Shown here one piece after another: positions 1 through 11,830 of a stretch of 64,000 bases of DNA (its first letter is position 1; each line of letters opens with the position of its first letter). Under the pieces are notes generated by a model. The model was given only the letters and a program-made list of their open reading frames with translations. It had not been told where the DNA came from and searched no databases. A program made the translations under genes and the position numbers. The stretch comes from Saururus chinensis. Taxonomy: Eukaryota; Streptophyta; Magnoliopsida; Piperales; Saururaceae. Location of the stretch: contig CP141150.1 in assembly GCA_035235625.1 (NCBI GenBank), positions 31,016,756-31,080,755 of the forward strand, given 5' to 3'.

Positions 1-280
1 AAATCTGAAGCAGTAAAAAGACCCCATACCATTCGGGATATGAAACTTACTACAAATCTTATTTATTAACATGGTTGTCATAAACAGGCTATGTGACAAC
101 CAAGATTTTTGGTACGTTTCTTAAAACTAATAATAGAATTTTATTATATTTATAGAGTACTATTTTGGATTTTGTACCAGAAGAGTTGTTGTAGAACTTT
201 AAAAGACGAACATAACGGTTTTTGAATCATTTAAATCGGATGTCGAGGCTGTAGGTAACGACTGTGAGAAACAGACCCTA

Positions 281-504
281 TCTCATTCTCTCTCAATTTT
301 TCGCGCTATAAGCGCATGTCGAGGCCCATGGCCTACAACTGAGCCCCACACCTGACTATGTGTACAAATACTGAGGATAAATATGTCAGGTGTGGGGCAT
401 ATTTATCCTCGGTATTTGTACACATAGTCAGGTGTGGGGCTCAGTCATAGGCCACGGGCCTCGACACGCGCTTACAGCGCGAAAAATTGAGAGAGAATGA
501 GAGA
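281..504. repeat. near-perfect inverted repeat, ~105-bp arms
   Basis: The arm at 281-385 is matched, reverse-complemented, by 398-504, leaving a spacer of about 12 bases. The arms begin with TCTCATTCTCTCTC and run through a GCGCT...AGCGC core, a TCGAGGCCC stretch and a CCCCACACCTGAC stretch. A few mismatches and one or two small indels separate the arms. The spacer itself repeats part of the arm (TCAGGTGTGGGG). The transcript would fold into a long hairpin. The arm sequence is related to the ends of the element at 15.95-16.85 kb, so this is probably a foldback or head-to-head arrangement of one repeat family. Confidence 0.85.
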
Positions 505-2340
505 ACATATGATAAGGGAGAAATAAAAACAGGGGTTGGTCGAGCCTAATCCGAAAGACACCACCAACAGGACGATCCCCCCTCTCATTTGTCTGAGCCG
601 AAGGAGCGCCACAGGCTGGCCACCGGCCAACCTCGGCCTAGTAAGGGCGAGGCCACCTCCCCGGCGCCGCCCCAGCCCGGTTCGACCCCCTGTGAGCCTC
701 TCCCTGGTTTGCCCTCTCCCCTCTCTATATTGATTGTGTTGCCGCTGCCATGGGCCGGCAAGGGCCGGCGACGACGGGAGGTTGTCCCTCCCGGCCCCAC
801 CTGGTCTCTCCGTCGCCCTCTCCTCTTCCCCTCTCTGATGCTCTGTTTTTCGCTCCCTCTAGTCGAATTTATCAGCTGCCGTTGGACGGCCCGGCCTGAG
901 TTATGTCGGCTTGCCTTGGTCTGGCGACGATGATGGGTGACCTCTCCCGACCCAATTCTGCCTCCATCCTTCCTCTTCCCTCCGGCCAGACCCTTCCCCT
1001 CCCCTGTTTTTCCGCCAGAACCACCTCCCCTCTAGTTTTTGTTTCTACCGCCGCTAGTGGCTGGCTGGACACTGTCTGGCCTATCTCAGTCCGGCTATGG
1101 TGGAGAGCTCTCGACCTCCTTCCCCTCCACCCTAAAAAGGGCCGCTCTTTTCTCCTATGTCCTTTTGCCCAAATCAGTCTCCCCTCTATGTGTTGGGCTA
1201 CCGACTGGTTGTTGTCGCCATCTGCCTTTGTCTTCCATCGAACCCAGCTCCGACCAGCCGCTAGGGTCATGACGGAGCCAGGTAGAGCCGCTGGAACCCC
1301 CTTGCTCCTCCCTGTATCCCCTGGCCCCTTTATGTTTTGGGGCATCGTAGCACCTTTGGACGTCGGATGACCTTTAGACCACATCGTTTTGGCCAGTTTT
1401 AGCTTGAGATGGTTAGGTCATCACCCTTGGCCAGTTCGACCTCCTCAGACCCATGCTCCCCCCTGTGGGTCGTAGCCCTAGCTAGTTCCGCCTCACCGAC
1501 ATGTCTGCCCATTGACCCCTCTTGCCCAGTTTGTGTCGTCGGTATCGGACGACCTCTGGCAAGATTTTGTAGGACCTACCTTGACCAAAGGTAGATGAGT
1601 TCACCTACATAGGCCTTGGCTAGTGACAGTCTCGCGGTCTTTGTTCGACCCTGAACCTTCCCCTGCCCTCTGCCGTGCGAGATGCACACCCATGCGCACC
1701 ATTGGTTTTGGTTGTGCATGGTGATCGGCGATGTCGCTGCTTTGATTGGCCACCACTAGGGCCTTACCCTGTCGGCCCTTTATGAGCCTTAGATTGCCTC
1801 TATCTAGCCTCTCCCACTCCCCTTTGGCTGTGTGTGCATGTAGTTGTGCGTGCGGTTTAGGGTTTAGGTGCCGCTTTGGCGCCGCCTGACCGTCGAATGA
1901 CTCCACCATCATCTGGATTGGACCACCAGAGTTCTCCACCTCTCCTCTGTCCTTGAGCGTCACCCCACGCCCTTTGCCCTAATGTGGGCCTTTGTAAATA
2001 CAAAATTGATGTCGTTGGGTGCAGTCCACGACCGATTTCGACATCTTGTGGCTGGTTGAGTATTTTTCTACCGCCGACCGAATTTTAGTGTGTACACCTG
2101 GACCTCCGGTCGCACCTGACACTCATTGGCATGCCATTTTTCTCAGCCGCCCCTAGTGTGCTGTCGTGGATTGCGAATTTTTCCTCATTGACTTCTGACA
2201 CCCCGTTTAGTCGTGAGTACTTCCGGCACTTCCTAAACCCTTGAGACAGTAGCTCTCTCGGCTAGGCAATGTTTTTGACTGCCAACTCCACCACCGACAT
2301 CGCCACCATCATGTGCTCGCCATCAAACATCATGATTACG
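505..2340. other. GC-rich block, probably retroelement-derived; no gene recognised
   Basis: This stretch is strikingly richer in C and G than the AT-rich flanks and opens several overlapping reading frames on both strands (for example 589-933 plus, 872-1384 minus). The translations are low-complexity, rich in Pro, Ser, Arg and Leu, and match no family I know. Open frames on both strands are what GC-rich DNA with few stop codons gives by chance. It follows directly on the inverted repeat, and a similar GC-rich core lies inside the related element at 15.95-16.85 kb. I take it as the internal or leader part of a transposable element, not as a host gene. Confidence 0.4.
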
Positions 2341-5060
2341 AGGTAGGAGCTTTGAACTCATAATTTCATGATAGCATGCTTTGAATGAGTAGAAACATGC
2401 TAGGATTGTATGATTCCATGTTTTGGATATTAAATCATGATTTGTTTGCATGATGTAAGAGAATTAATTATGCCACGTTGAGACACATATGATATGTATG
2501 TGAGTTGTAAGCATGTTTTATGTATGTGGAATGTGTATATGCTAGTGATGGCTAGCGAATATGTTAGTATGCTATGTATGTGTATTATGTATGTGGGTAA
2601 GTTACGTATGTGGACTATATGTGTGGGAAAAAATTTGGGCGATGAACGGTAAGAGGTGATAGAGGGTTTGGTACGAAGTTGGATGTGGATTTGGATGTGT
2701 AAGCGTATGATGAAAGACAGAGGAGGTAAGTTTGACAAGCAAGGATTAGAATGGATCGGTTTGGATTGGAGTGCATATTTGGGGGAATTGTCAGACAGTA
2801 AGAGCATGCATAATTGTACAAGCATAAAATATAAATTATGAAGTGAAAAGTAAGTATAATAAGTGAGGTATTAAGTAAGAGGGTGAAAATGGGGATCTGC
2901 TATGAGGAGCTCAGTTTGATGATGCCAAGTAAGATGTTTTGGTCGTCAGGTGGATGGCATAGACTGTATGATTATGTAAGGATTTGATGTATGGTGAGTT
3001 ATGATCATGATATAGACATGTTAAGTAAAGTCTGCTACCCTGACGAACTAGGGTTTCATATTGGGCTCAGCTTTGGTTTGATCAGTGGAGTACTGTATGT
3101 TTGAGAGTTTTTGGTGGCACAATTGTACCGCATAATGTACTTAATCTAAACTTAAATTATAAGCAAAGCTAATGATAGCATTGTGAGTTTGAGACCTGAG
3201 AGTTCGACGAATTAAGTTTTGTGTTTGAGCTAGCCAATATGAGTCAGCCGAGCAATTTCTTGTGTCTTGCCATGGTGTTTATCCTGCAGGATGTTGTCTA
3301 TGTGTTGTATGGAGCACTAGACGTCTAATGCTCTATTGAGAGCGATGCATGTTTTTGATTTGGTTTGTGTGCTGAATTAAACCCAGACATTTGATGCTCT
3401 ATTATGATTTTGCCCTAGAGTGGCACTGTCACTATAAGACTCATAATGGTGGGTAATTGTATGGCACTATAAGACATCTAAAGTGTGGGCAATTGTATAA
3501 CCCCTTATGTGTAGGTGTTTATGTTTGTGTGCTTAGGTAAGTAGTATTATGGACATGCTCTTACCTATTTGATCTTGTGCCCCATGAGCATCGGTGTGCC
3601 TTGCCTTCAGAAAAGCCCATGGCGTCTAGTCACTCCCGGAGGTTAAGGTGATACCCTAGTTGTAATGAGCTTCAGTGGTCTATAGTATGAGAACGACTGT
3701 AAAAGTATGAGTATGAGCACGACTATAAGTGTATGGGTATGAACACGATTGTCAAAGTATGAGTATGATGAGTATGAGCAAGACTGTAAGAGTATGAGTA
3801 TGAGTATGAGCATGACTATAAGAGTATGAGTATGAGCATGACTGCAAGAGTATGATTCTGAGCAAGACAATAAGCATATATTTATGAGTAAGAGTAAGGT
3901 CATATGAGTAAGATTGTACGAGTAAGGTCGTACAAGTACGTGTGAGTGGTATGAGTAAGCATATGATTGTACGAGTAAGTTTGTATGACCCTGAATAAGG
4001 GTGCTTGTGTAAGTTTGGCTTGATGGTGTGTTATGCGTGATTTCATGCATATGTGTATAATTATGATATATTTTCTTGCCTCATGTTTGAGTTGCATGAA
4101 CGCATCTATTTATGGACTTACTGAGTTCACTGTTTAGAACTCCCCTACTGGGTATTTTCCTACTAAGTATAAAAATACTCATTACCCTATTTTTTAGCCC
4201 TGTTGTTCGAGAGGCTTTTGCAGGTTTGTGATGGAGAGCTCTTGGAGATGGATGCTCGTTTCTATGATGGATTATTGCCCTTGGACTCAGGTATATTTGA
4301 TTACTACGAGTATCATTTGTGCCATGATCTGATGTATTAGGTGAGATGAATTTTAAGGTGTTTATACCTTCTGGACTTTTAATGGATCAGATAGTGGACT
4401 GTTTATGGGACTTGTACTCAGGGATGCCTGAGATAGATTTGTATTTAAAATCCATGATCATGATAATTTATTCGTACGTTTATTTTCGAGTAGCGTCTAA
4501 GGATATTTGCTTTGGTTGTACGATGTTTGATAGAATGAGGAAAATTTTGGATGGGAAAATTGATGTTTAGTGTTTTAAATTATAAACTATTGTCACAAGT
4601 TTTGTATTTCGTCATTTTTGCCTGATTTGCGGCAATTATATTGAAAAAAAAATTGTGAATTTTAAGAAAATATGATGAAAAATCTCGGGCTTTACAATAC
4701 CTACCGAAGAAATAATTGGTATCTAGTGTACGCACATAGGTGTAGAGTATCATGGGAAAACTCCTAGCCTTCTGAGCTTCATGTTGCCCCATGAGCATCG
4801 AAAGGAACGTCATTCGGTATCACGGCTCTGGATTTATTGTCATCAGACGAACCTGTGTTTTCTAGAATTATTTTTGAATTCATTTCTGTAATAAATTTTG
4901 TTTTGGAAAAAATTATTATCGTCATAAGTATTTTTACTTAGCATTAATTTAGATTTTAATTCCACCTACTGGGTTTAAAAATACTCACCCACCTCCAGAC
5001 TTTGCAGGTAGTGAAATCAAACCAGAGGTGTCGAGTGAGGAATTTTCTTCATAATTTTCT
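2341..5060. other. degenerate retroelement-like spacer with two related end blocks
   Basis: No coding region is supported. Two blocks resemble each other: 4140-4235 and 4960-5035 both carry CTACTGGGT, then AAAAATACTCA, then a pyrimidine stretch and a GCAGGT-like acceptor. GCCCCATGAGCATCG occurs at about 3580 and again at about 4788. This is the look of diverged direct copies of the 3' end of an LTR or leader, but no complete element can be drawn. TATGTATGTG-rich low-complexity DNA fills about 2490-2630. Confidence 0.4.
3676..3975. repeat. degenerate minisatellite built on GAGTATGAG
   Basis: Units based on GTATGAGTATGAGCA plus a CGACTGTAAGA-like tail recur about ten times with length changes. 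The array decays into GAGTAAGGTCGTACAAGTA-like units toward 3975. Reading frames across it on the minus strand are repetitive Ser/Tyr/His/Thr strings and are not genes. Confidence 0.7.
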
Positions 5061-5924
5061 TGAGTGTTTTAGCAAAATTTTGTAATAATATGACTATTAT
5101 GTAAAGGCTTGTTATGCCTGTATTTTGTGATCTAGCTGCTTTACAATGTATCTAGATTATGTCCTAATTTGATAATATTTTGTTAAAACATGTATGGGGA
5201 TGGGTCCAAGATGACAAGACATTAAGTTTCATGTTCCCACTATATTAAAACTCGACTCAACCTGACTCCTTAGCACCCTTACACATTACACATGATATAA
5301 ATTATTTAGAAATAAATATTTTAAAGAGACATAATATACATATATTATAATGTGATGTTTACTAAAATATATATTTATGTATAATAGATATAAATGACGT
5401 ACATTCATATATGATATATCATATACACAAATGTAGTTAACTACAAAGGCACTAATTTTTTCTTTTTGGTGGCTATAAGATGACACTTGAAGTAAGAAAT
5501 GAATACAAAAATTTAGAAAATTTAGGTTATTAAATAATAAATATATTTCATATAACCAAAAGAAGGTTAGAGTATGTGCAAGAAGTTTTGGTGCCACATA
5601 TATATAGTATATATGTGCTAATAATAAGGACATGTTCATATAAAACTACTAAAAATAGACATATAATACAAAATATGAACACTTTAATGATATAGAAGAA
5701 GTACATATGTGCTAATAATATTGACATATTTATAGAAGACTACTAAAATATGCACATATAGTTAAACATACAAACACAAGGTATAGGATAACAACAAATG
5801 AAAAAATTAGAACAGAAAACTAATAAATAAGTAAATTATATTATTTATACTTTAGTTGTCTATTTATAAATTTATGAGCTTTTAGTAAATGATGGCAATT
5901 TTGTACAGGGATTATATCTTTAAA
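5061..5924. other. AT-rich spacer, nothing recognised
   Basis: Very AT-rich sequence with no coding signal. Around 5235-5280 the words CTCGACTCAACC and TTAGCACCCTTAC resemble the hAT-type repeat end seen better at 6.6 kb. The rest shows short ATAT runs only. Confidence 0.5.
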
Positions 5925-5926
5925 TA

Positions 5927-6031
5927 CTCCATTTGTCCTACCTTAATAACTCTATTTAATTTTTTTAAAATAAATTAAAATTAATTCATTGTAAAAAGCT
6001 AGATAGAGCTATTAATCTAAGACGAATGAAG
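5927..6031. mobile_element. Stowaway-type MITE, 105 bp
   Basis: The element starts CTCCATTTGTCCTA and ends TCTAAGACGAATGAAG, which are inverted copies of each other (about 30 bp with mismatches). It is flanked by TA on both sides (5925-5926 and 6032-6033), the duplication expected of Tc1/mariner-type MITEs. The left half contains AATAACTCTATTTAAT, matched by AGAGCTATTAAT in the right half. It is non-coding and shares layout with the MITEs at 13.9 and 20.7 kb. Confidence 0.85.
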
Positions 6032-6374
6032 TATTTGATAATATTATTTTTTATCAAGCAATTAAAATATATTGGTATAATAAGGTAGAAATATTAAATA
6101 AGTTTTTGAACTCATTTTTGTGGATTAAAATATATGATCAATATAAATAAGTACAAATATTAATTAAAATAACATGGTCACGTGTACAACTTTAATGACT
6201 AAGTGATAAAATTATATTTAATAAAAAAATATTAAAATGATAAGAACCTCATATTTATTTGATGGAATACTTGACGCAAAAGATGATGTAGGCAAAGTTG
6301 TCAAGGAGTTTATATTTTTTGGCAACGTCACAAGTTTAAATCCCTACTATGGAATCTTTTTGAATTTCCATTAG

Positions 6375-6652
6375 CTTACTTAGCCGGATTTGATATGAGC
6401 CAAACTTGCACATAGTCAGATTTACAATTGAGCCAAATTTGAGCTAAAGTTATGTAATCACTGAATACTGAGTTCGAACTCGAGCATGAGTCAAATTTGT
6501 AGTTCCCTTCTTGAGCCGAGCTCGAGTTGGATGATTGGCAACTCGATCGAGTTTGAGCTAAGCTCGAGCAATACCCAAAACTATGAGTTTGAGTCGAGCT
6601 AACCCAAAATTCGACTCAGCTCGGCTCATTAGCACCCCTACCAGCAGCTCGA
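6375..6652. repeat. GAGCTCGAGTT-type dispersed repeat, probable hAT MITE end
   Basis: The stretch is full of GAGCCGAGCTCGAGTT-like and CGAACTCGAGC-like words and ends with CTCGGCTCATTAGCACCCCTA. That ending, with CACCCCTA as the last bases, is typical of plant hAT-type MITEs whose other end reads TAGGGGTG. I could not find the partner end upstream, so the element is truncated or diverged. Confidence 0.5.
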
Positions 6653-8577
6653 TGAGGGCCAAACTTTTAGACGCCCACCTAAGTTAGGGCCAGGTCACGC
6701 CCGCTGTAGCCTTGCCTGATTTCACCATCCCTTAAGGAATTCAAAAAGGTCCCAACACAGGCCCCCCATAGCCCGGCCCGATTTTGCCATCCCTGAAGGT
6801 TTCGTTCCGGTTGTCAAAAGAAATACTCGCTCACTAATTCCCTCTGTTAATTGCCTTGGGGCCTATTAGGGGTTCTTGAAAAAAAAGCCGGAAAACAAGT
6901 TTTCCTAGAAAATAACTTTGTACCTTGTTAGGGGTTTTAGGAAATTTTATTTTTCCAACCCTTGGAAAAGAGGGTGGAAATGTGGGATTTATTTCCCGAC
7001 CCTCTTGAAACCATTTTTCTGTGTGTCGGGTTTGGTCTCGAGGAGATCCCCATCCCCCTCCCCGGTATGTCTCTCTTCTTCAATTTCTCTGGCCTCCAGG
7101 GATTTGTCTCTGCCATCTTCTCTCATCTTCTGGATCTCCCTCTCTGATTTTTAGGTGTTTGCCTCTGCCATCTCCGTCGAAGATTGCCGTTCTCCTCCAA
7201 CATAAATGCTTCGCCTCCGGCGAGCATAGGACGTCACACCAAGGACAACCACCACCATTACAGTATGTTGAACGCAACCATTCTCCTTTTTCCCTTCCAA
7301 GTGGTAAAGTAGAAGCTCAGCAAGAGACTTCCAGTCGCGGCGAACGTCTGTCGCCATTCTCCAGCAAGTTTCATCCAGCACAAGACCATTTGAAGATCCA
7401 TTTTTTCAGTTATTGCTCACTTTGCTATGCCTCATCTCTACATTTTTCAAATTAAAATTTGGACTGTGCAAGTTTTTTTGGGGTGCATAATATCTATAAT
7501 GACCAAACACTGTAAGCATGTTCAGAGGATTAAATTTCCGGTTGTTTTGCATTTGTGTTCAGTTAAGAAATAAATTTTAGAGGCTCCGGCATCGATCAGC
7601 TGCTCGGATTGAAAAAATGCCCACATAAATGATGCTGCTTGTTTAGTTGGGACTTAGTTTTCTAACAGAGATGTTGCATATAGTCTTTGTCTAAAAGGAA
7701 TTGGGTACTAGATTCTCTTTTCAGCTTCTGGCTTGCACTCTCGGATGATAATTTTTATGTTTCCTGCACACGAGGTAGTTTTTGCATTACAAACACGTAT
7801 CAATTTTCTGTCTTTTCACACTTATTCAAATTTAGTGGGTTAAAATATGGGAGACTGATCTTTCATCTAGTGGGTCATATTTGCAAAATTTTAAAATTTA
7901 AGCTCTCCCATGCATTCTTGGCTCTGCCTCTAGTGCAAGGTTTGCAATCTCGGCCTCAGTCTGTCAAAATTAAGAGATCGAGAAACTGATCTCGATGAAG
8001 AGAAATTCTAATCTCATACACAAAATCTGTAGTGAATAATAATACAACCGAAATACTAATAATATCACATTTCTTGGGTTAAATTACACTAATAGGGCGA
8101 GATTTATGGAGATAATTTGTGGATGAGTAGTTATACATGTAGTTCAAGACAATTTGCATGTGAAAAGTTGTTCTTAGGGAATGACATTTCAAAAGAGAGG
8201 TACTAAGTACTACGAAGAATATATTCCAGGGAATATATTCATGTCAAAAGCTTGGTGAAAGCATAAGAATTTTAATAATCTATTTTTTTATTAAACATAA
8301 ACTATATTGGGCCAAATTTATCAAGATTTTTTTGAGATTTGGATATTTAATGCATTGACAAAAGGCTTTATGTCTAGATGTCGGTGCTATGTGGAATTTG
8401 TCTCAAACCGAGACTACTTCTATGCCATATTTCTCAAACTCTCACTGAGAAGAGAGGCTGAGATTGAAAACCATGTTCTTGTGATAGAAATGAGACCATT
8501 TTGCCACATTTAATTCTAAGAGAAGTATGACGCTTTTTTTCAGTATGTATTTATTTCTCTCTCCCTTTGTCTTTCAG

Positions 8578-8759
8578 GATATTTTCCACTTGATTGTAGG
8601 TATTTTTAAAGGATTAGATGATGTCAATGCACCATCATTTGGAAGAAGAGTTGTTATCTTGGAAACTCTTGCAAGATATAGGTCATGTGTTGTGATGTTG
8701 GATCTTAAATGTTATGATTTGATGAATGAACTGTTCAGTACCTTTCTCTATGTTGTCAG
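8578..8759 (+). pseudogene. single exon of a PDS5-type sister chromatid cohesion cofactor
   Basis: Translation gives about 60 residues beginning DIFHLIVGIFKGLDDV, with GRRVVILETLARYRSCVVML and LMNELFSTFL. PDS5 proteins are HEAT-repeat regulators of cohesin, and this block is highly characteristic of the plant family. The exon is bounded by an AG acceptor (CTTTCAG, ending 8577) and a GT donor (8760-8761), so genomic DNA, not a cDNA, was copied. Neighbouring PDS5 exons were not recognised on either side within the inverted ends. Plant PDS5 proteins are many hundreds of residues long, so this is a fragment, not a gene. CVVMLDLKC keeps the family pattern; the reading frame is open throughout. Whether it is transcribed cannot be seen. 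Confidence 0.85.
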
Positions 8760-9555
8760 GTAATGCTAGCTTTAAGATACAATTAACTCATGTTTATTCA
8801 ATTTTAAAATGAATATTGTATCTGGGTATTTTTTAAAATTTCTGTTTGCACACCCTATTTTTGTCTCAGAAAATTTTCATTGTTTTGAGGGGAATGATGA
8901 AAACAGTTCTTTCCCTTGAATATTTAACTAAGAGGTTGTCAGGGATGTGATACACTTGTGTGTTGATGGTTTATTGGGTCTTTTTCCATATGGATTTTTT
9001 CTGCTTTCTCTATAATTTACTTATCCATGCATATATTAAGAATTTATTTAATGCATTTTCCCCTCGTGCTGTGTTAATAGGTATCTTGAGAATCCCAAGA
9101 CCCTTGCTTGTCAATTTACGGTAATGGTAACATGAGATAGACAAGTGATAAAAAAATGCATGTCTAATGAAATAAGACATCAATGAACATTAACAGAAAC
9201 TAAAAATGCAAAGCCATTAGTAGGCATTTCCTGAGAGAGAGCCTTCTTTGAATAGATATAATTATGGAGAGCCTATAATGGAAGTGGGGGGAATATTTTC
9301 TGGCATATTATACCAATATTATGGTGTACAAGGATAATTTACAACATGGTACACTCTATCTAAGAAACTTCCAAGAGCTGCCAATGTTGATCACTTTGTT
9401 ATGCCTACATGTACCTGCAATTTTCACACTTATTCTTTTCTATATATTATAGATTTATCCCAAATTTGATAGGTAAAAAATATTGATAGTTGAAGATGAT
9501 AAGTACGAGAACAATGTGGGTTTGATCATTGACAAATGGTTTCAATTTTTTGCAG

Positions 9556-9770
9556 CCTACTGTAAAGAGTGATGCGGGTTCGGAGTTGGCTGTGAAAAGA
9601 CTAAAATTTGATACAAGTGCTTACTTTGTCTTGTCTCATATCACACTTGGAATCAAAAGGGGCTAGCTCTGTTTTAGTTTGCACCTTTCTTGACAAATCT
9701 TCTAGGCAAAAAGTCCGATTTGAATTTGTGGACGAAGGAAGGTATTATAAGGGCTTTGAGGTAAACTACT
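9556..9770 (+). other. possible second captured exon region, unidentified
   Basis: After a TTGCAG acceptor-like site a short open stretch begins PTVKSDAGSELAVKRLKFDT. Further on comes a frame with RQKVRFEFVDEGRYYKGFE before GTAAAC. These look more protein-like than the surroundings, but I recognise no family and frames are broken between them. Confidence 0.25.
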
Positions 9771-11154
9771 ATTCTAATTAGAAGAAATTACATTTTCTCA
9801 AGTAATCTGCTTATGTTCACCTCAAGTTTTAAGTTGGTCTAATTGTATTTGTACAAGACATGATTATTGCAGATGCCATTGATCACTTGGTGGAATTTTG
9901 TTAAGAAATTTCATCGAAAGCACTAAATTTAGATGATTATCAGTCATAGGCAAATGAAATAGTGAGGATGGGCCATTTTCGTGATAGCTTGCTATGGATA
10001 TGTAGAATTACAATGATATTTAGGAAGTTATCAAGTAAAATAAATTTCTTTAGAAAAATATAAATTATAAGATATTATATCCTAAGTTGTTTTGTAGTTG
10101 AGAGAGAAAACAAAGTTGAATACTTGTTTTTATTTCTTGTTTGTTTAATAAGTTTGGTATTCTCAAAGAAATAAAAGAACTATGGGACTTGCAGTCATTT
10201 GTATTAATTTTTATTTTTTATAAAATATTTTATAGATTACTTTGTAAAAAATATTTAATAGAATAAAATCATTGCTAAATGATAGCTTTATATAGATGCA
10301 TGTGCATAATAATTAATATGTATTTTTATTAATTTTATTTTAAAAAATAAAAAAATTATGTCCAAGATATTTTTTTGGCAACAAATTATTATTTTTTGAC
10401 TTGTAACTATGATTGACTAAAAATGCTATACCTCAATAAAAAAAGTATAAAATAACATAAATAAAAGGTTTGCAAGCCAGTTCATCGTAATTCAAAATTT
10501 TCATAATTATAAGAACCTTCTTTCATGTTAATTTATTTAAACATAAGCATATATTCATATGGGAGGGACAAGAATATAAATTAGTCATCAAATACATTTA
10601 GCCAAATGAATAAAAAAATAATCCAAATTATTATTTATTATATTTTTTAATAAAATTAAAATTATTATATAATAAACTTATTTTTTTACCAACAATCGTG
10701 CCAATGACTTGATTAAAACATGATCTCTTAACCAAATAAAAAATAAGTATCAAGTGACCTAAATATGTTAATCTTTATAAATGTGGTTTTTTAGTTAGTT
10801 TATTTTTAAAAATATATATTAATAAAATTTATCCAGAAAATTTTTCAAATGAACCCCTCACCATGGAAATATTTATTTCTATGAAAATTTATTGTCTTAG
10901 AAAAATAATTTTCCTAAAAAAGTTACTTTTTTTGAAAATTTTTTTTTCTAAAACCCCTAACAGGCCCCAAAAGAAATCCATTAAACTGAACCCCTGGACA
11001 TGAAGATCCACAACTCCACATCAATAACAATATCACTGTCATTTAAGACATACAGGTACATGCTTTAAAATTGCCCATATCGACCTTAATAAACATAACC
11101 ATGTTCTATGCATACACGGTTTTAGGTGAGGAGAGAGTCTAGGGTGACATTCAG

Positions 11155-11830
11155 CTAGGTCTTTACTGCAGGTCTGACCAGGCCAAGGCCACTTCCACTT
11201 CCCAGATGCTTAAAGTCCCTTGCCTCCAAACTATCTCCATGCCCAGCAAATCCCGTCCCACCCTTTTCCAAGCATACCAAATTCTTCTCTTTACATTCCT
11301 TGTCGCATACCAGACAGACCTTATCCTTGGCAATAAATCTATCGGAACATTTCTTACAATAGACATGCCCACACGTGCTGATTGCCACCAATGTTAGAGT
11401 GTTGGTGAGAGTAACCTTGCAACTTGGACAAACATAACTGCCCTCTGAGGTTGTTGATTTCTTTTTTCCGTTTTCGACCTCGGTGAAGTGAATCGGGAAA
11501 AGGTTTTTGAGTCTAAGCTTCTCCGTTCCTTCAGGGCAAACTGTATCACTAGAAGGTGCCTCCACTTTTACAGGAGCTTCTGGTGTAGCAGAGGGCAGCC
11601 AAAAAGCTTTCATGTTACGCACTGCTTCCTCCTCAAAAGATGTGACTTTGACACTGTTTGCCCCATGAAACCCATTTTTGTCTCGACTGTAGTTCCTGTC
11701 ATGATACTGTGGAACCGCCCCATGGTTTTGCTGATCAAAGGCATCAAGTTCTCGAGCCTTTTGGAGCATCAACTTCTCCTCTTCTTCCTCTTTTTCTTTG
11801 CTCTGCTGGGTAACATGAGCTGCTAACTTC
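11155..11830 (-). CDS. NOSIP-type gene, coding exon 2
   Basis: 676 bases from the acceptor (GCCAG|GAAGTTAGCA on the minus strand) to the TAG stop at 11157-11155. It restores the frame as Lys-Arg-Lys-Leu-Ala-Ala-His. The open frame runs upstream past the acceptor to 11919, but that part is intron and has no family similarity. Confidence 0.9.

Larger units (their letters stand above)
6856..10970. mobile_element. 4.1-kb segment with inverted ends, carrying a captured PDS5 exon
   Basis: The left end reads TTGGGGCCTATTAGGGGTT then TCTTGAAAAAAAA. The right end, read on the minus strand, is TTGGGGCCTGTTAGGGGTT then TTAGAAAAAAAA. Similarity continues more weakly for several tens of bases (TTTTCCTAGAAAATAA against TTAGGAAAATTATTTT). 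No clean target duplication is visible, so the class is open; hAT-like is my guess from the GGGGCCTGTTAGG start. No transposase is recognisable inside. The interior holds one PDS5-like exon (8578-8759), unidentified frames near 7.0-7.45 kb and AT-rich filler. The right end lies about 185 bases from the stop codon of the NOSIP-type gene. Confidence 0.6.

Noticed and set aside
589-1384. Long open frames on both strands in the GC-rich block
   Set aside because: Low-complexity Pro/Ser/Arg translations on both strands, no family similarity, no splice or start context; expected in stop-poor GC-rich DNA.
3643-4050. 135-codon minus-strand frame rich in Ser, Tyr, His
   Set aside because: It is a translation of the GAGTATGAG minisatellite.
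5286-5639. 117-codon minus-strand frame
   Set aside because: AT-rich sequence giving Phe/Tyr/Ile/Leu strings with no recognisable domain.
8527-8763. A small independent gene at the PDS5-like frame
   Set aside because: The homology begins exactly at an acceptor and ends at a donor; the upstream ATG region is intron-like and not conserved.
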